A DNA stretch of 64,000 nucleotides from Cynocephalus volans (lineage: Eukaryota > Chordata > Mammalia > Dermoptera > Cynocephalidae): contig NC_084469.1 of the NCBI RefSeq assembly GCF_027409185.1, positions 30,680,293 to 30,744,292 of the forward strand. The letters run 5' to 3'. The notes under the pieces are model-generated. The model did no database searches and was not told the DNA's origin. It saw only the letters and a program-made list of their open reading frames with translations. Of this stretch, positions 47,286 to 59,844 are shown one piece after another. Made by a program: the position numbers and the translations under genes. Numbering within the stretch: position 1 is the stretch's first letter; the number at the start of each line of letters is the position of its first letter.

Positions 47286-50200
47286 TAAGTGTTGAATAGA
47301 GTGAGAGGTATGGATTGATGTTCTCTCTCTCTTTCCATTTTTTTTTTTTTTGCATATGAAAATTCAATTTTTCCAGCACCCTTTGTTGAAAAGACTATTT
47401 TCCACTGAATTGCCTTTTTCCCCCTTGTCAGAAATATGAGGATGAAATCTGAGTGGATCCATTTTCCACACTCTTTATGCTATTCTCTACTCTCTATCCT
47501 GGACGATATTTCTATTCTTTCTCTAGTTCCATACTTTCTTGATTATTATAACTTAATAGTAAGTCTGGAAAAAAGGGAATGTGAGTCTCCAACTTCGTTA
47601 TTCTCTTCTAAAACTAATTTTGATTTATAGTAGGGTATTTTGCCATTAGATTTTATAATCAAATTGTCAATTTGTACCCCAAAATTTCTATTCATATTTT
47701 AAGTGGGATTTTGTTGCATCTCCAGACTAATTTCTCAAGAGATAACATCTTAAGAATATTGAGTCTTCCAGCCCACGGGAATCAACTGCCATTTCTTTAA
47801 ATCATTTTTTACATCCTTAATCGGTTTTTTTGTAGGTTTTCTTTTTAAATGGGAACATAGTTGATAGTACATATCTGTGGGGTACAGAGTTGAATATCAA
47901 TACCTGCCTGCAATATGTGATGCTCAAATCAGGATAATTAGTATATTCAACATTATACAATGATTTCACTATTCCTGGTCCTTTACCAGATCCCCCCTTA
48001 TGACCCTTCCCCTGCCCCTTTCCCACCTCTGGCAACATCAGTTCTGTTCTCTCCTTTTGAAAGTTCCATGTATTATTGTGACTGTTGTATCTTTCTTTCT
48101 TTTTATTAATCTGTTTATTTTTTAGCTCCCACTTATGAGTGAGAACATGTAGTATTTCTCTTTCTGTGCCTAGCTTATTTCACTTAACATGATTTTCTTT
48201 AAGTTCATCCATGTTTCTACAAAACATGTTTCATTCTTTTCTATGACAGAGTAGTATTCTATTGTCTACATATTATCACATTTTCCTTATCCAGTTGTCC
48301 AATGATGGACAGTTAGGTTGTTTCCAACTCTTGGCTACTATAAATAGAGCTGTAGTAAACATGGGGTTGCAGGCATCCCTTCAACATGACGATTTCCATT
48401 CCTTTGGGTATATACCCAGCAGTGGAATTGCTTAATCGTATGACAGTTCTATCTGTAGTTGTTTGAGGAACCTCCATATCAGTTTCCATAATGGCTGCAC
48501 CAATTTAGAGTCCCACTAACTGCAGGAGGCTTCCCGTTTCTGTGCATCCTCTCCAGTGTTTGTTATTGTCAGTCTTTTTGATAATAGCCAGTCTAACTGG
48601 GATGAGATGATATCTCAATGTGGTTTTCTCAGTTGTGTTTTTTATTTTACTGGATGACTCCTTCAGTTCCATGAGTTCTGCTACATTCTTTTTTAAGGTA
48701 TTAATTTTTTTGTAGATTTCCTCCTTCATATGCTGGACAGTTTTGTGTCATTGCCGTGTTAGCAGGCTGCCCTTGTGGCAGTAGTGGATGTGAAGGTGTC
48801 TTTGGCAGGCTACCACCCTCAACAGTTACAGTGGCAACGAAGCTTATAGTATACAAACTTTGGGAAACAATTCAATCAATCCACACAACCACATATTTGT
48901 GTAGTTTCAAAAGTTCCCCTTGTTATTGATTTTTAGTTTTGTTCAATTGTGAAATATACTTGACATAATTTTGATTTTTTTAACTTGTTGAGACTTACTT
49001 TGTGGCCTAACATATGATCAATCCTGGAGAATGTTTCATGAGCTGATGAAAATGTATATTTTCCAGCCATTGGATGAAATGTTCTGTAAATGTCTTTTAG
49101 GTCCATCTGGTTATGGTGCAGTTTAAATCCAATGTTGCTTGTTGGATTTTCTGTCTAGATGATCTATCCAGTGCTGAGAGTTAGGTGTTGAAATCCCCAA
49201 CTATTATTGTATTGGTGTCTATCTTTCCCTTTAGGCCTGATAATATTTGCTTTATATATCTGGTGCTCCAGTGCTGGGTACACATATATATATAATTGTT
49301 ATATTCTCTTGTATAGATTTCTGTATCTTTATATAATGCCTTTCTTCATCCTTTATAGTTTTTTATTTAAATTCTGTTTTATCTGACATAAATATAGCTA
49401 TTCCAGTCCACTTTTGGTTTTCATTGGTGTGGAATATCTTTTTCCATCCTTTCGCTTTCTGTCTATGTGTGTCTTTATTTTTAAGGTGAGTTTCTTGTAG
49501 GCACCATATACTTGAGGCATGTTTTGTATTTTGTTGTTGTTGTTGTCATTTTTGGGGGGCCATTTAAGTAGTTTACATTCAAGTTTATTACTGATATGTG
49601 AGATCTTACTCCTGTCATCTGCTGGGTTTTTACTGATTGTTTTGTATATCCTTTGTTCCTTTCTTCCTGGTTTTATTTCTTTCTCTTTCTAAATTTTGTG
49701 TCTGCTGTACCATTGAATTTTATTCAGTGAGTTTGCTCTTGTTTTTCTCATTCCTTAGGTGCAATTTGAGATTGATTTTATATGTAAAAATCTATATACA
49801 GGTTTTATTTATTTATTTATTTATTTTTTACTTATTTTAAATTTGTGTTTATTGATTGATAAGTTGACATCATATTGGTGGACCTATAAAATAATATAGA
49901 ACTATTCAAAAATGCAGTCTTTCAAAAATTAAAATAGCATATATGTGTACATTAAACCAACTTTAAAAAAAACTAGTTATCTAAACATAATAATAATTAT
50001 TCTGGATACATATTCACATACTTTAATCAGTTTATTGGCCATATCTGTCTTCATTACATGTCCCTGTATTTTTCTAACGAATAAAGCAAGCTTGCAAACA
50101 AGAAGACATTGAAATTTACTTCCATTTAATAAAATTGGCTGTGAGCTTAACAGGTTCCTCAGCACCTATAGAGTATTTTCTCAATAAAAATGTTAGAATT

Positions 50201-51945
50201 AAAAGAGAAGAATCAGTTAAAGGTGTCAACAATTTCAAACTGATTGCAGACAATTTTGTGAAAAGATTAAAAATATATACAGGTTTTAAAATCTATATAT
50301 ATGGATACTTAAAAATCTATATATAGGAACATGTGTTTATAGCACATTCCTCTCAGGACTGCCTTTGCTGTGTCCCCTAGGTTTTGGTGTGATGTGTTCC
50401 CATTTTTGTGTGTTCCAATTAATTTTTAAATTTTCCTTTTAATTTCTTCATTTACCCATTGGTTACTCAGTAGTGTATTGCTTAATTTCCATGTATTTGT
50501 AAAGTTTCTAAATTTCCTCCTATTACTCATTTGTAGTTTTATACCACTGTAATTAAAAAACATATTTGGTTGATTTGCACCTTCTCAAATTTGTTAAGAT
50601 TTGTTTTGTAGCCTAACATATCATCTATCCTGAAGAATGTTTTATGTGCAGTTGAGAAAAATGTATATTCACCAGCTGTTGGATGGAATGTCCTGTAAAT
50701 GTCTGTCAGGTCCATTTGGTCTCGAATGCAGTTCAATTGGTCTTTCTTTGTTGATTTTCTGTCCGGATGATCTGTTTGTTGCTGATGTTTACATTCCCTA
50801 AAATAGCATATTACAGTCTACCTCTCCCTTTAGATCTATTAATATTTCCTCTATATATTTAGGTGCTCCTACGTCGAGGGCATATATATTTATAATTGTT
50901 ATATCCTCTTGCTGAATTGACCCCCTTTCACTGTATAATGACTTTCTCTGCCCCTTTCCGCACTTTTCTACTTTATGTCTGTTTTATCTGGAATAGCTAT
51001 AGCCACTCCAACTTTCTTTTGGTTTCCATTTGCATGGAATATCATTGTTCATTCCTTCACTTTCAGACTGTGAGTATTCTTGCAGGTGAAGTGAGTCTCT
51101 AGTGACAGCATATTAGTGGATCTTGGTTTTTGTCCATTCTATGTCTTTTATTTGGAGAATTTAATCCATTTACATTCAGTGTAATTATTGATAGTAAGGA
51201 CTTACTATTGCCATTTTGTTGTTTTGTAGTTATTTGCTAGATTCTTTCTTCTTTCCATTCTCTTTTACTATCTCCCTTTGTGGTCAAGTGATTTTCACTA
51301 GTAGTATGTTTCAATAACTTGCTTTTTATTTTTAGTGTATCTTTTATAGGATTTTGCTTTGTAGTTACCATGGGGCTTACAGAAAATATCTTGAATATCT
51401 TATTATGGTGGTATCAACTTAACTTTGATTACCAAAAACAAAACAAAACAAAACTTCATACTTTAACTCTAGTCCCAGCATTTTGAACTTTGTATGTCAA
51501 AACTTACTTTTTTTATTTTAACATTTATTTGTACATATTTGTGGGTTACAGTGTGTTGTTTCAATGAATGCATATACTGTACATTTATTCACTTAACATA
51601 GAGAGCATAGCTTTGTACTTGTTAATCCACCACTTTACAGGATATGCACTATAAAAATGCAAATTATGGTAGCTATTAGCTTTAAAGTTTTTCATTTTTT
51701 AATTGACAAGTAATAACTGTACATATTTATGGGGTACAGAGTGATATTTCAATACATATATACAATGTGTGAGGATCAAACCAGGGTAATTAGCATATCC
51801 ATCACTGCAAACATTTACTACTTATTTCTATTGAGAATATTTGAACTCCTCTCTTCTACCCACTTGAAAATATACAATAAATTATTGTTAATTATAAACA
51901 CCTATCACTGCTATAGAACACTAGAACTTATTCTTCCTATCTAGC
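47286..51945 (-). mobile_element. Mosaic of old antisense L1 pieces
   Basis: From left to right: an ORF2 segment (47286-47845), a 3' end ('gtggggtacagagttgaata', 'gtgagaacatgtagtatttc') to 48625, an ORF1 coiled-coil remnant (48628-48730), an endonuclease region (48905-49790), a second endonuclease region (50330-51480) and a further 3' end ('ttatggggtacagagtgata') at 51660-51945. Order and overlap show at least two or three separate insertions of similar age. All frames are broken. A small retrocopy interrupts it at 49807-50273. Confidence 0.7.
49807..50273 (-). mobile_element. Small retrocopy of an unidentified transcript
   Basis: A 467-bp insert in an L1 is flanked by perfect 14-bp duplications, TATATACAGGTTTT at 49793-49806 and 50274-50287. 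On the minus strand it ends in an (A)AAT-rich tail with 'tcaataaacac' shortly before it, and the target reads TTTT/AAAACC, an L1 endonuclease site. It therefore looks like the 3' end of an mRNA copied by L1. A 62-codon frame (50165-49977) and the phrase 'IGAEEPVKLTANFIKWK' in another frame may be coding remnants. I could not identify the source gene. Confidence 0.7.
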
Positions 51946-53568
51946 TGTAAGTCTTGAACCCCATCCATGAGAGTAAGAATCAACTTCTTCCAAACTCCTG
52001 TCAATGTTAATATTATGAGCTCCTCCCATGAATCACAAATGTTCTTAATGACCTCTGGAATGGTGAATTCTTTCCAGGAAGTTTTCAACTTACTTTGCCG
52101 AGATTCATCAGAAGAATGACTGTCTAAGGTAGCTACAGCCTTATGAAATGTACTTCTTAAATAATAAGACTTGAAAGTCAGAATTACTCTTTGATCCATA
52201 AGCTTCAGAATGAATATTATTTTAGGAGGGATGAAAACATCAATAATCTCCTGGCACATCTTCATCAAGCCTCTTGGGTGGCCAGGTGCATTGTCAATGA
52301 GCAGTAATACTTTGAAAATCTTTTTCTGAGCAGCAAGTCTCAGCAGTAAACAAAATATTCAATAGACCCTGCTGTAAACTGATGTGCTGTCATCCAGTCC
52401 TTATAGTTTCATTTACAGAGCACAGGCAGAGTAAATTTAGCATGATTCTTAAGTTCCCTAGGATTTTCAAAATGACAGAAGAGCACTGGCTTTAACTTAA
52501 AGTCAACAGCCACATTATCCCTTAGCAAGAGAGTCAGCATGTCCTTTGAAACTTCTCCTCTCTAGCTATAAAAGTCCTAAATGACATCTTCTTCCAATAT
52601 AAGGTTGTTTTATCTAAATTGAAAACCTGCTTGTTATTGTAGTCGCCTTCATCAATAATCTTAGCTAGATCTTCTGGATAACTTGTTGCAGCTTCTACAT
52701 CAGTACTTGCCGCTTCACCTGGCACTATCATGTTATGGAAAAGGCTTCTTTCCTTAAACCTCATGAACCAAACTCTGCTGGCTTCAAACTCTCCTTCTGC
52801 AGCATCCGCACCTCTCTCAGCCTTCATAGAATTACAGAAAGTTATGGCCTTGCTCCAGGTTAGGATTTAACTCAAGGAAATATCATGGCTTGTTTGATCT
52901 ATCCGGACAACTAAAGTGTTCTTCATATCAGCAATAAGCCTGTTTCGTTTTCTTATCATTCATATGTTCACTAAAGTAGCATTTTTAATTTCCTTCAAGA
53001 ACTTTTCCTTTGTATTTACAACTTAACTAACTGCTTGGCACAAGAGGCCTAGCTTTTGGCCAGTTCTGGCTTTTGACATACCTTCCTCTCTAAGCTTAAT
53101 CATTTCCAATTTTTGGTTTAAAGTGAAAGACATGCGACTCTTCCTTTCACTCGAACACTTAGAGGCCATTGTGAGGTTATTAATTGGCCTAATTTCTATA
53201 TTGCTGTGTCTCAGGGAATAGAAAAGCCCAAGCATAGGGAGATAGATGGGGAAACAGCCCGTTGGTGGAGCAGTCAAACCACATACAACATTTATCAGTT
53301 AATTGTGCTGTATTATACAGGCACGGTTTGTGGTGCTCCAAAACAGTTACAATAGTAATATCAAGGACTACTGATCATGAATCACCATAACAGATGTAAC
53401 AACAATAAAAATGTTTGAAATATTGCAATAATTACCAAAATGTGACACAGAGACACAATGCACATGCTGTTGGAAAAATGGCACCAATAGACTTGCTCGA
53501 TACAGGGTTGTCACAAATCTTTAATTTGTGAAAAATGAAATATCTGCAGAGCACAATAAAATGAGGTT
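51943..53568 (-). mobile_element. Tigger1 (pogo-type) DNA transposon remnant, 3' part missing
   Basis: On the minus strand the text begins with the Tigger1 terminal region, runs through its leader and into a transposase: 'MASKCSSERKSRMSFTLNQ' with a helix-turn-helix start (53170-53023), '[16 protein letters not shown]', '[15 protein letters not shown]' and '[18 protein letters not shown]' (52827-52534), and 'YLRSTFHKAVATLDSHSSDE' (52268-51921). Several stops and frameshifts break it. The segment after 'VWKKLILTLMDG', which would include the transposase C terminus and 3' terminal repeat, is replaced by L1 at 51945. Relatives are TIGD1-type proteins. Confidence 0.88.
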
Positions 53569-53669
53569 TCTTTAACAGTATAACATAAGCTGAGCAAAAG
53601 ACAAAGTACCTGAACTGAGACTGGATCTGCCACCCAAGAAGTAGAGTTTGTAAATTCAAGCCCAGCCAA

Positions 53670-54685
53670 AGAATTACCTGTTAAAACATAGGAAAGAACA
53701 CCTAATACATAACCAAATCTAGAATATTCAAATCTAGATATTCATAGGGTCCAGGATACAATTCAAAACCATACAATATATGAAGAATCAAGAAAATTTA
53801 ATGCATACCCTAGAAAACAGAAAATATATCAAGTCCAACCCTGAAATGGGCTAGATGTTAAAACTGACAGATAAAGATTTAAAGTGGCTAATATAATTAT
53901 CCTAAATTAAGTAAAAAAAGAAAAAGAAAACATGTTTTCAATGAATTAAAATCTCAGCAGAAAAACAGAAACAATAAATTGAAATTCACAAACTGAAATA
54001 TACAACTTCTGAAATTAAAACTAAATCACTGGATATATATAACAGCCAAATGAACATGCCAGAAGAAAGAGTTATTAACTTGCAATCAAGAAAAATTATT
54101 TAAGATGAAGGACAGAGAGGAGAGAAATAAGATTTAAAAAGTGAACATGGCCTCAGAAACTGTTAGATGATATTTTAAAAGCCCAGCATATGAGGAATTA
54201 GAATACTGGGAGAGGAAATGGAGGAGAAAAAAATATTTTTAAAAATAATAGCCAAAATTTTTCCAAATTTGATGAAAGACACTTGCAGTACAAGAAGCTA
54301 AACACCACACAGAATAAACACAAAGAAGCCCACACCAAGCTGCATTATAGACAAATTGTTGAAATACAAACATAAAGAGAAAATGTTGAAAGCAGCAAGA
54401 AACAAAGACATATTACATAGCAGAGAACAATTACCTGATTAACAGCTGACTTCTCATGACAAATTTGGGGAGCCAGAGGAGAGTGAAATGACATGTCTAA
54501 CATGCTAAATATATGTATGTGTGTGTGCTTAAATGTAGATATATATATATATATGTAGTAAAATACAATTCTATACCCAGCGAAAATATCCTTCAAGATT
54601 GAAAACCAAATAAAGATTTCCACAAAATAGAAAACTAAAAGAATTTGTCATTTGTCACTAGCAGACCTGCAAAACAAGAAATTCT
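53670..54685 (+). mobile_element. Old L1/HAL1-like ORF1 region, left part
   Basis: A-rich sense text of an L1-ORF1-type element: 'ccaggatacaattcaaaacc', 'atgggctagatgttaaaact', 'ccaaaatttttccaaatttg' and 'gcagacctgcaaaacaagaa'. It resumes at 56432 after a 1.7-kb insertion. No frame is open. Confidence 0.6.
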
Positions 54686-56421
54686 AAAGGGGACTTCTGG
54701 TCAAGATGGCAGAACAGATGGTCCCCAGTGTCACTCTCTCCCACAGATCAAACAATTTACAACTATAAAAAAGCAACAACAGCCAAGCTGGGGCCACTAG
54801 AGCTCAGGGGAAGAGGAGGACAGATCTACTGACTGTATGAAGGTGGGAGAAGCCATGATGAGAGAAAGAAAAAAACCCCTCTGACCATTTTGAATCCTGG
54901 CTGTTTCCATGCTGAAGTTGCTGAGCGCATCGAGCAGGAGCTGGCAAAAAGCCGCAGCTGTGCCTTTCAGATGAAGTTGCTGGGAGGTGGCAGGGGAGAA
55001 GAGGACCTTGGTGCCCACCAGGCCAGGCCAGCAATACCACTAATAGGGTTCCCGTGGACCCACATAGGACCAAGGAGCCACAACAACTAAAAAAAGGAGC
55101 CATTCAGAAGCCAGTGAGTCATTGCAAGGGACTGGAGCACCGCCTGTCTCATGGGAAGTATTTGGAGCATGGACGGTGGGGGAGATGGGCCCACCGGGGG
55201 AACACTAGGGCACAGCAAGGACAGCTGATCTGCCCCCCAATCAACATAGGACCACTCAGAGGAGACCGGTCAGGAATATAGAACTGCATGGGGTGCAGTT
55301 TGATGAAAAGACTCAGGCCCAGACCAGAGTTTCTACACTACCCAGGTGCACCAGATTTCACTAGACCCAGAAGTACCGATAAAGTCAACCATTAAAACCT
55401 GAGCTGCACAAAAAGCCTTCCCTAGGGAATCAGCAGCAAAGCAGTAATTTAGCTCAACCAGAGAGCTCAAGTACTGGTTCTCACAGGAAGTTTGCCCATT
55501 TTAGAAGTAAGCAAAGGACAGCAAATTAGTTCCAGCACAGAGATTGAGTGAAAGGAACAGCAAATGATCCAGCGCAGAACTAAAAGAGAAAAGAAAGTAC
55601 CCACCACCAGAGACAAAGTTTGGTATTGACTACTGAAGGTCTAATCTCATCAAAGAAAACCTGTAACACCTAGAAGGACTGGAAGTCCCCAGGGCTACCA
55701 AACCAGAAAGGGGAGAGGGCCAGGGGCCTCAACCATGCTCCTGACACACACGACCAGTCCCGAGGGTGGGCACATTGGGCATCGGCCACATCCCCCTGAC
55801 AAGTGCAACCACCCCAGCGACGACCACTGTGGGAGAGCTGAGAGCCTCAGTCATGGCCCCCAACATGAGCAACCAGCCCAGTGATGACCACCAAGCCACC
55901 ACAGGAAGCACCCTGGGCTCTCCCAGTCTGGGGCAGTGGGAGGCTGAGGACCTCGGCCACACACCCCCCTCGCCCACAGCCAGCCCAGTGAGGACCACCA
56001 AGCTGCCACAAGATGGGCCCCAGACTCTCCTGAGTCAGGGTGGTGGGGGGCCTCGGGCCTCGGTCACGGCCCCCAACATGAGCATCCAGCCCAGCAATGA
56101 CCACCAATCTGCAGCAAGAAGGGCCCTGGGTTCCCAAGCTGGGGAAATGAGAGGTGAGGGCTTTTGCCACATCCCCCTGACATCTGCAACCAGCCCAGCA
56201 ATGACCAAGCCACTGCTGGAAGCCTCCCGGTCTCCCCTGTGGGAATGTGAGGGGTGCCACCGGCCTCAATCCCACCCCACCTCCTCCTTCCTCCTTCTTC
56301 GATCACATTTCCTTCCCCTTTCCCCTCTCCCCCTCCCTTCCAACTGCTCTGCAACAACATCATAGAATATAAAAAAAATAATATTAATAAAATAAAAATC
56401 AAAATAAATAAATAAATAAAA
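54686..56421 (+). mobile_element. Composite non-autonomous retroelement with internal VNTR
   Basis: The element starts 'AAAGGGGACTTCTGGTCAAG', then ATGGCAG, which resembles an L1 5' end. It contains about 1.1 kb of L1-5'-UTR-like sequence, a VNTR of about 105-bp units (55774-56275), a pyrimidine-rich stretch (56275-56350) and an A-rich tail with AAAT repeats. The 10-bp duplications AAGAAATTCT flank it (54676-54685 and 56422-56431). No ORF1 or ORF2 sequence is present. It was therefore mobilised as one RNA, most likely by L1. Either it is a prematurely polyadenylated L1 5' UTR or a distinct SVA-like family. The frames within it (for example 55766-56365) follow the repeat and are not credible proteins. 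Confidence 0.7.
55774..56275 (+). repeat. VNTR of about 105-bp units within the composite element
   Basis: The anchor CCAGCCCAGYGATGACCA or a close variant starts at 55809, 55873, 55980, 56086 and 56190. Spacings are 64 (a shortened unit) and then 107, 106 and 104 bp. Units alternate between two types, one with 'GCCACATCCCCCTGAC' and one with 'GTCAYGGCCCCCAACATGAG', which suggests a two-unit higher-order repeat. Confidence 0.85.
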
Positions 56422-56431
56422 AAGAAATTCT

Positions 56432-56610
56432 CCAGCTGAATGATAACAGAGAGAATTTTGATCCTCTTACAGCTTTAAGAGGAAGACCAAAAAATCTGGT
56501 AAAAGTAAACAAAATATATTAACAGACTTACAAAAGATGACGTGCAAATAGTAAGTGCATGAAAGATGCTCAACATCAGAAGTCATCAGAGAAATGCAAA
56601 TGAAACCCAC
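56432..56610 (+). mobile_element. Old L1/HAL1-like region, right part
   Basis: Continues the element of 53670-54685 after the insertion: 'ccagctgaatgataacagag' and 'catcagagaaatgcaaatga'. Broken. Confidence 0.5.
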
Positions 56611-57032
56611 AGCCAACCCCGAGTTTCTCAAAGATTCTCTTTTCCCCTCACCAGTGCGTCTCTTATTTCCTTAGTAAAGGGAGTGTCCTCTGAACCCTCC
56701 CAGGGGATTTAATCAAGCAGTGGCTCCTCTGATCCCATATAAGGTCCCTACTTCCCTGAGTCTTCTGACCCCCCCCCCCCTCAGTATCCTTCAAAGGCAA
56801 TGTGGGCACCTCCACCAGCATCTGGCCCAAGCTCCAAGGAGACATCTCAGCAGTTGATCAGGCTCGTCTCCAGGCGTCCTTGCCAGGATGTCGACTCCCG
56901 AGTCATGAGAAAGTGCTTCGTGTCAGTTCACTCTCCCTGTCCATCCTCACATTCCACCCCAGTCCCTCACTCCTCAGGATCCACTTCCACATTTGCTCCT
57001 TTGTGAACTGGAGGCAGCTTTAGCTTCTGCTG
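56611..57032. other. Non-coding, no gene seen
   Basis: No conserved protein. A C run at 56770-56780 is followed by two overlapping short frames without a family signature. Confidence 0.35.
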
Positions 57033-57490
57033 GGGTATATTGGTAAGCTGCTGTAACAAGTTACCACAAGTGTAATGCTGCAAAATGACATGCATTTGTT
57101 CTTTCATGGTTCTGGAGGGCAGAAGCCTGAACTGAGTGCTGAGGAGCTGACTTCAGTGTGTCGGCAGGGCTGCTTCTCTCTGGACGCCCCAGGGGAGACT
57201 CCAGCCCTTGTCTCCTCCAGCTCCCCGTGGCTGCTGGCGTTTCCTGGCTTGTGGCCACATCACTGCAATCTCCGCTTCCAGCATCACATTCCTCCTCTTC
57301 TGTAGTCAAACATCCCTCTGCCTCTCTCTTATAAGGTCACTTGTGATGACATTTAGTTCCCACTGGTTAATCCAAGACAATAGCCCCACCTCAAGATATC
57401 TGACTGCAAAACTCCCTTTACAATGTAAAGTGCTGACAGAGATTAGGACTTCAGTGTTTTTGAGGCAATTATTCTGCCTTCCACGGCCAG
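57033..57490 (-). mobile_element. MLT1-type MaLR LTR
   Basis: On the minus strand the canonical MLT1 phrases occur in order: 'gatatcttgaggtggggcta', 'gtcttggattaaccagtggg', 'gaccttataagagagaggca', 'ccacaagccaggaaacgcca', 'tgccctccagaaccatgaa' and 'gtggtaacttgttacagcag'. Old and diverged. Confidence 0.8.
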
Positions 57491-58354
57491 GTATGGGGAT
57501 TCTTTGCAGTGAGTAAATTATTTCCTCTGGATTCACACATGGGATTTCCTTTCTCAGACTGTGCTGAGATCTGATCCTAGTTATTTTGGAGGCACTGAGG
57601 AAAGAGAATGACGTTCTTGAGGATAAGAATCATCTTGTGAAACGACTGCTTCCTGTGAGGTGTGCACATGGTCTTCATGCAAAAGGAGGTTGCTGTCCAC
57701 TAGCAAGGGGAAGGGGCGCTTCTGCCCTGTCAGGTGGGTGCAGTGGAGGGTAGGGGTTCAAAATTCTCGTGCTCGTCCACTCAAACATCCCCATCGCAGG
57801 ACGCAGGGTCTAACTCCTTTCCTACCAGGGCCAGGATCTAGCACAGGAGACCTGCCTACACCCCCTTCAGCTGCCGCTGTAGCTGTCCCACCCTTACAAT
57901 TAGGTCCTCGGCCTGATCTTCAACTCTGTGTGCCAATCACTGTGGAAGTTTAATGCCTCGTTAACATGGAAGTTTTCTGGCTTTCACAACCTACCCTGAG
58001 TTGATTGTTGGCTGATCTGGGCCTATCATTTTGTTTATTTCAGACGTCCAAGGGAGTTAACCAAAGCCACCTCTATTCTAACTCCACAGATCTTACAGTC
58101 ACCACAGTTCTCATAACACTATTGTGCTGGAGCTAACACCCCCAGTGTTTTGCCTTCCACCTGTACCTCATCCCCATCAGCCACGAGCCAGTCTTAGTCA
58201 TTATGAGGCAATCACATGGCAGGGGTTATCACCAACCCCACTGACCACAAGCAGTGCCGAATGGTCCAGTTCCAGAATGGAGGATATACTTCCTGGGGCT
58301 ACTCTCAGTACCAACTGTCTTAGTTGGGTTCCCGCCAAAGCAGAGCCTGAGACA

Positions 58355-58356
<2 letters not shown>
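57491..58356. other. Non-coding, no gene seen
   Basis: No gene is recognised. The last part ('tcttagttgggttcccgcca') before the GT array has an LTR-like flavour that I could not confirm. Confidence 0.35.

Positions 58357-58440
<84 letters not shown>
58357..58440 (+). repeat. (GT)42 microsatellite
   Basis: 84 bp of uninterrupted GT. The open frames that cross it on both strands are artefacts of the dinucleotide. Confidence 0.98.
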
Positions 58441-58443
<3 letters not shown>

Positions 58444-58989
58444 GGGAAGTCATCTCAGGGCTAGAGTGAGGATATTTACTTGGGAGGTGATCCCAGGGAC
58501 CAAGACTGGGTTATGAAGAGGGCGAGACAGAGAGGGAGGAAGGGTCCCTTGCTGAGGGTGCATCACCAAGACCCTGCTACGCATGGCAGAGGCTCGATGT
58601 GCAAGAGCATGTAGAATGCTCTTGTGTGAAGAAGGGTGTGGGCATTTATCCACGGTCTCCATCCCCCACTGTCAAGTTGCCCTCTGCACCTCTGAGCTCC
58701 CCCACTGTCCACGGGACCAGAGGCTGCCGGGGAAGAGGCTACACTCTGCAGCCTGCAGTGAGCAGAAGCCTGCAGGGAACTGTGCCCCCAGCCATGGCTG
58801 AGATCAGAAGACAGGCTGAGCAGATGTGAGTCAGAACATCGGATGTGTCTGCTACAGTCCACTTCAGAGAACTGTTGTGAGGATTGACAGGGCCTTCAGG
58901 CTTGTAAAGTTCTTAGCACGTCACCACGTATGTAAGAAGCACTCATAAATGTTATCAAATCATTTGTTGATGAATTGTCGAACCTCTAC
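58441..58989. other. Non-coding, no gene seen
   Basis: No recognisable protein. Text at 58865-58960 ('gtaaagttcttagcacg', 'gtaagaagcactcataaatg') is MIR/L2-like and diverged. Confidence 0.4.
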
Positions 58990-59170
58990 CAGCAGCTTAA
59001 TGAATCTCACTTCATTTAATGTTCGCAACAATGCTGCATGGTAGAGGACATGCTCATTGCACAGATGAGGAAACTGAGGCCCAAAAGGGTCCAGCAGCTT
59101 GCCCAAAGTCAGACGTCTAGTAATCAGAAGCACCAGTCCGCCTATCGTGCTTTCCTATTGCACCAGACTT
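58990..59170 (+). repeat. MIR SINE fragment
   Basis: MIR core: 'tttaatgttcgcaacaatgc', 'attgcacagatgaggaaact', 'gcagcttgcccaaagtcaga', 'tattgcaccagacttccctg'. Confidence 0.75.
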
Positions 59171-59844
59171 CCCTGGTGGGAGAAGAGAGCAGTGTCCCTT
59201 GAGAAAGGCGATGTTGGATGAATAATTATTGGTGGAAATGGGAGTCAGAGAAACACACTCCACAACCTTCCCACATTTTCTGTTCATTAATCTTGACCTT
59301 CACCAGGGCTCTCAATTTCTAAGGGGCTGACTTAGAAAATCATGTTGGTGCACAGCTTCCCAGGGTCCTTCTTGCACACAACAGCTCTTCTTCCACCACT
59401 TCCAGAGTCATTATGGGATTCCCAAGACACAGTCCCAGTGGCCCGAACCAACAAGACTCAGAGAAAGAACACGACATTCACAAGGACTCATTAGGAAGCT
59501 GGGTTTGGAGGAAGCTTCTCCCTCGTGCCTCCCTTCTGGGGCCTCCTCCTCATCCCCAGGTCCAAGGCAAGGCAGAGAGATCGGCCTGTGTCTGCTCCAA
59601 CGCCCTGGGCTGACATCTGGGAAAGAAAATCCTGCCCGCAGGAAACCCACACCTAGTCCCCAACTGCACCTCTTGCTTCCTGGGGGACTCTGAGGCGATG
59701 GCAAGTCCCCCAGGCCTCGGTGAACCACCCTTAAGAGGGGCTGGCATCATCCGCCCTGATTACCTGCCCATAGAGCCAGGGCTTGAGATAAAAAGCCTTT
59801 GCTGAGAAAGTCTAAATACCAGGAAATGTGAGATATTATGGCTG
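59171..59844. other. Non-coding, no gene seen
   Basis: No gene or named repeat is recognised. Confidence 0.4.

Noticed and set aside
55766-56365. A 199-codon frame through the VNTR of the composite element
   Set aside because: It follows the repeat periodicity and is Pro/Ser/Thr-rich. Equally long frames exist on the opposite strand, so there is no evidence for coding.
58124-58516. Open frames through the (GT)42 array
   Set aside because: They exist only because the dinucleotide encodes alternating Val-Cys or Thr-His without stops.
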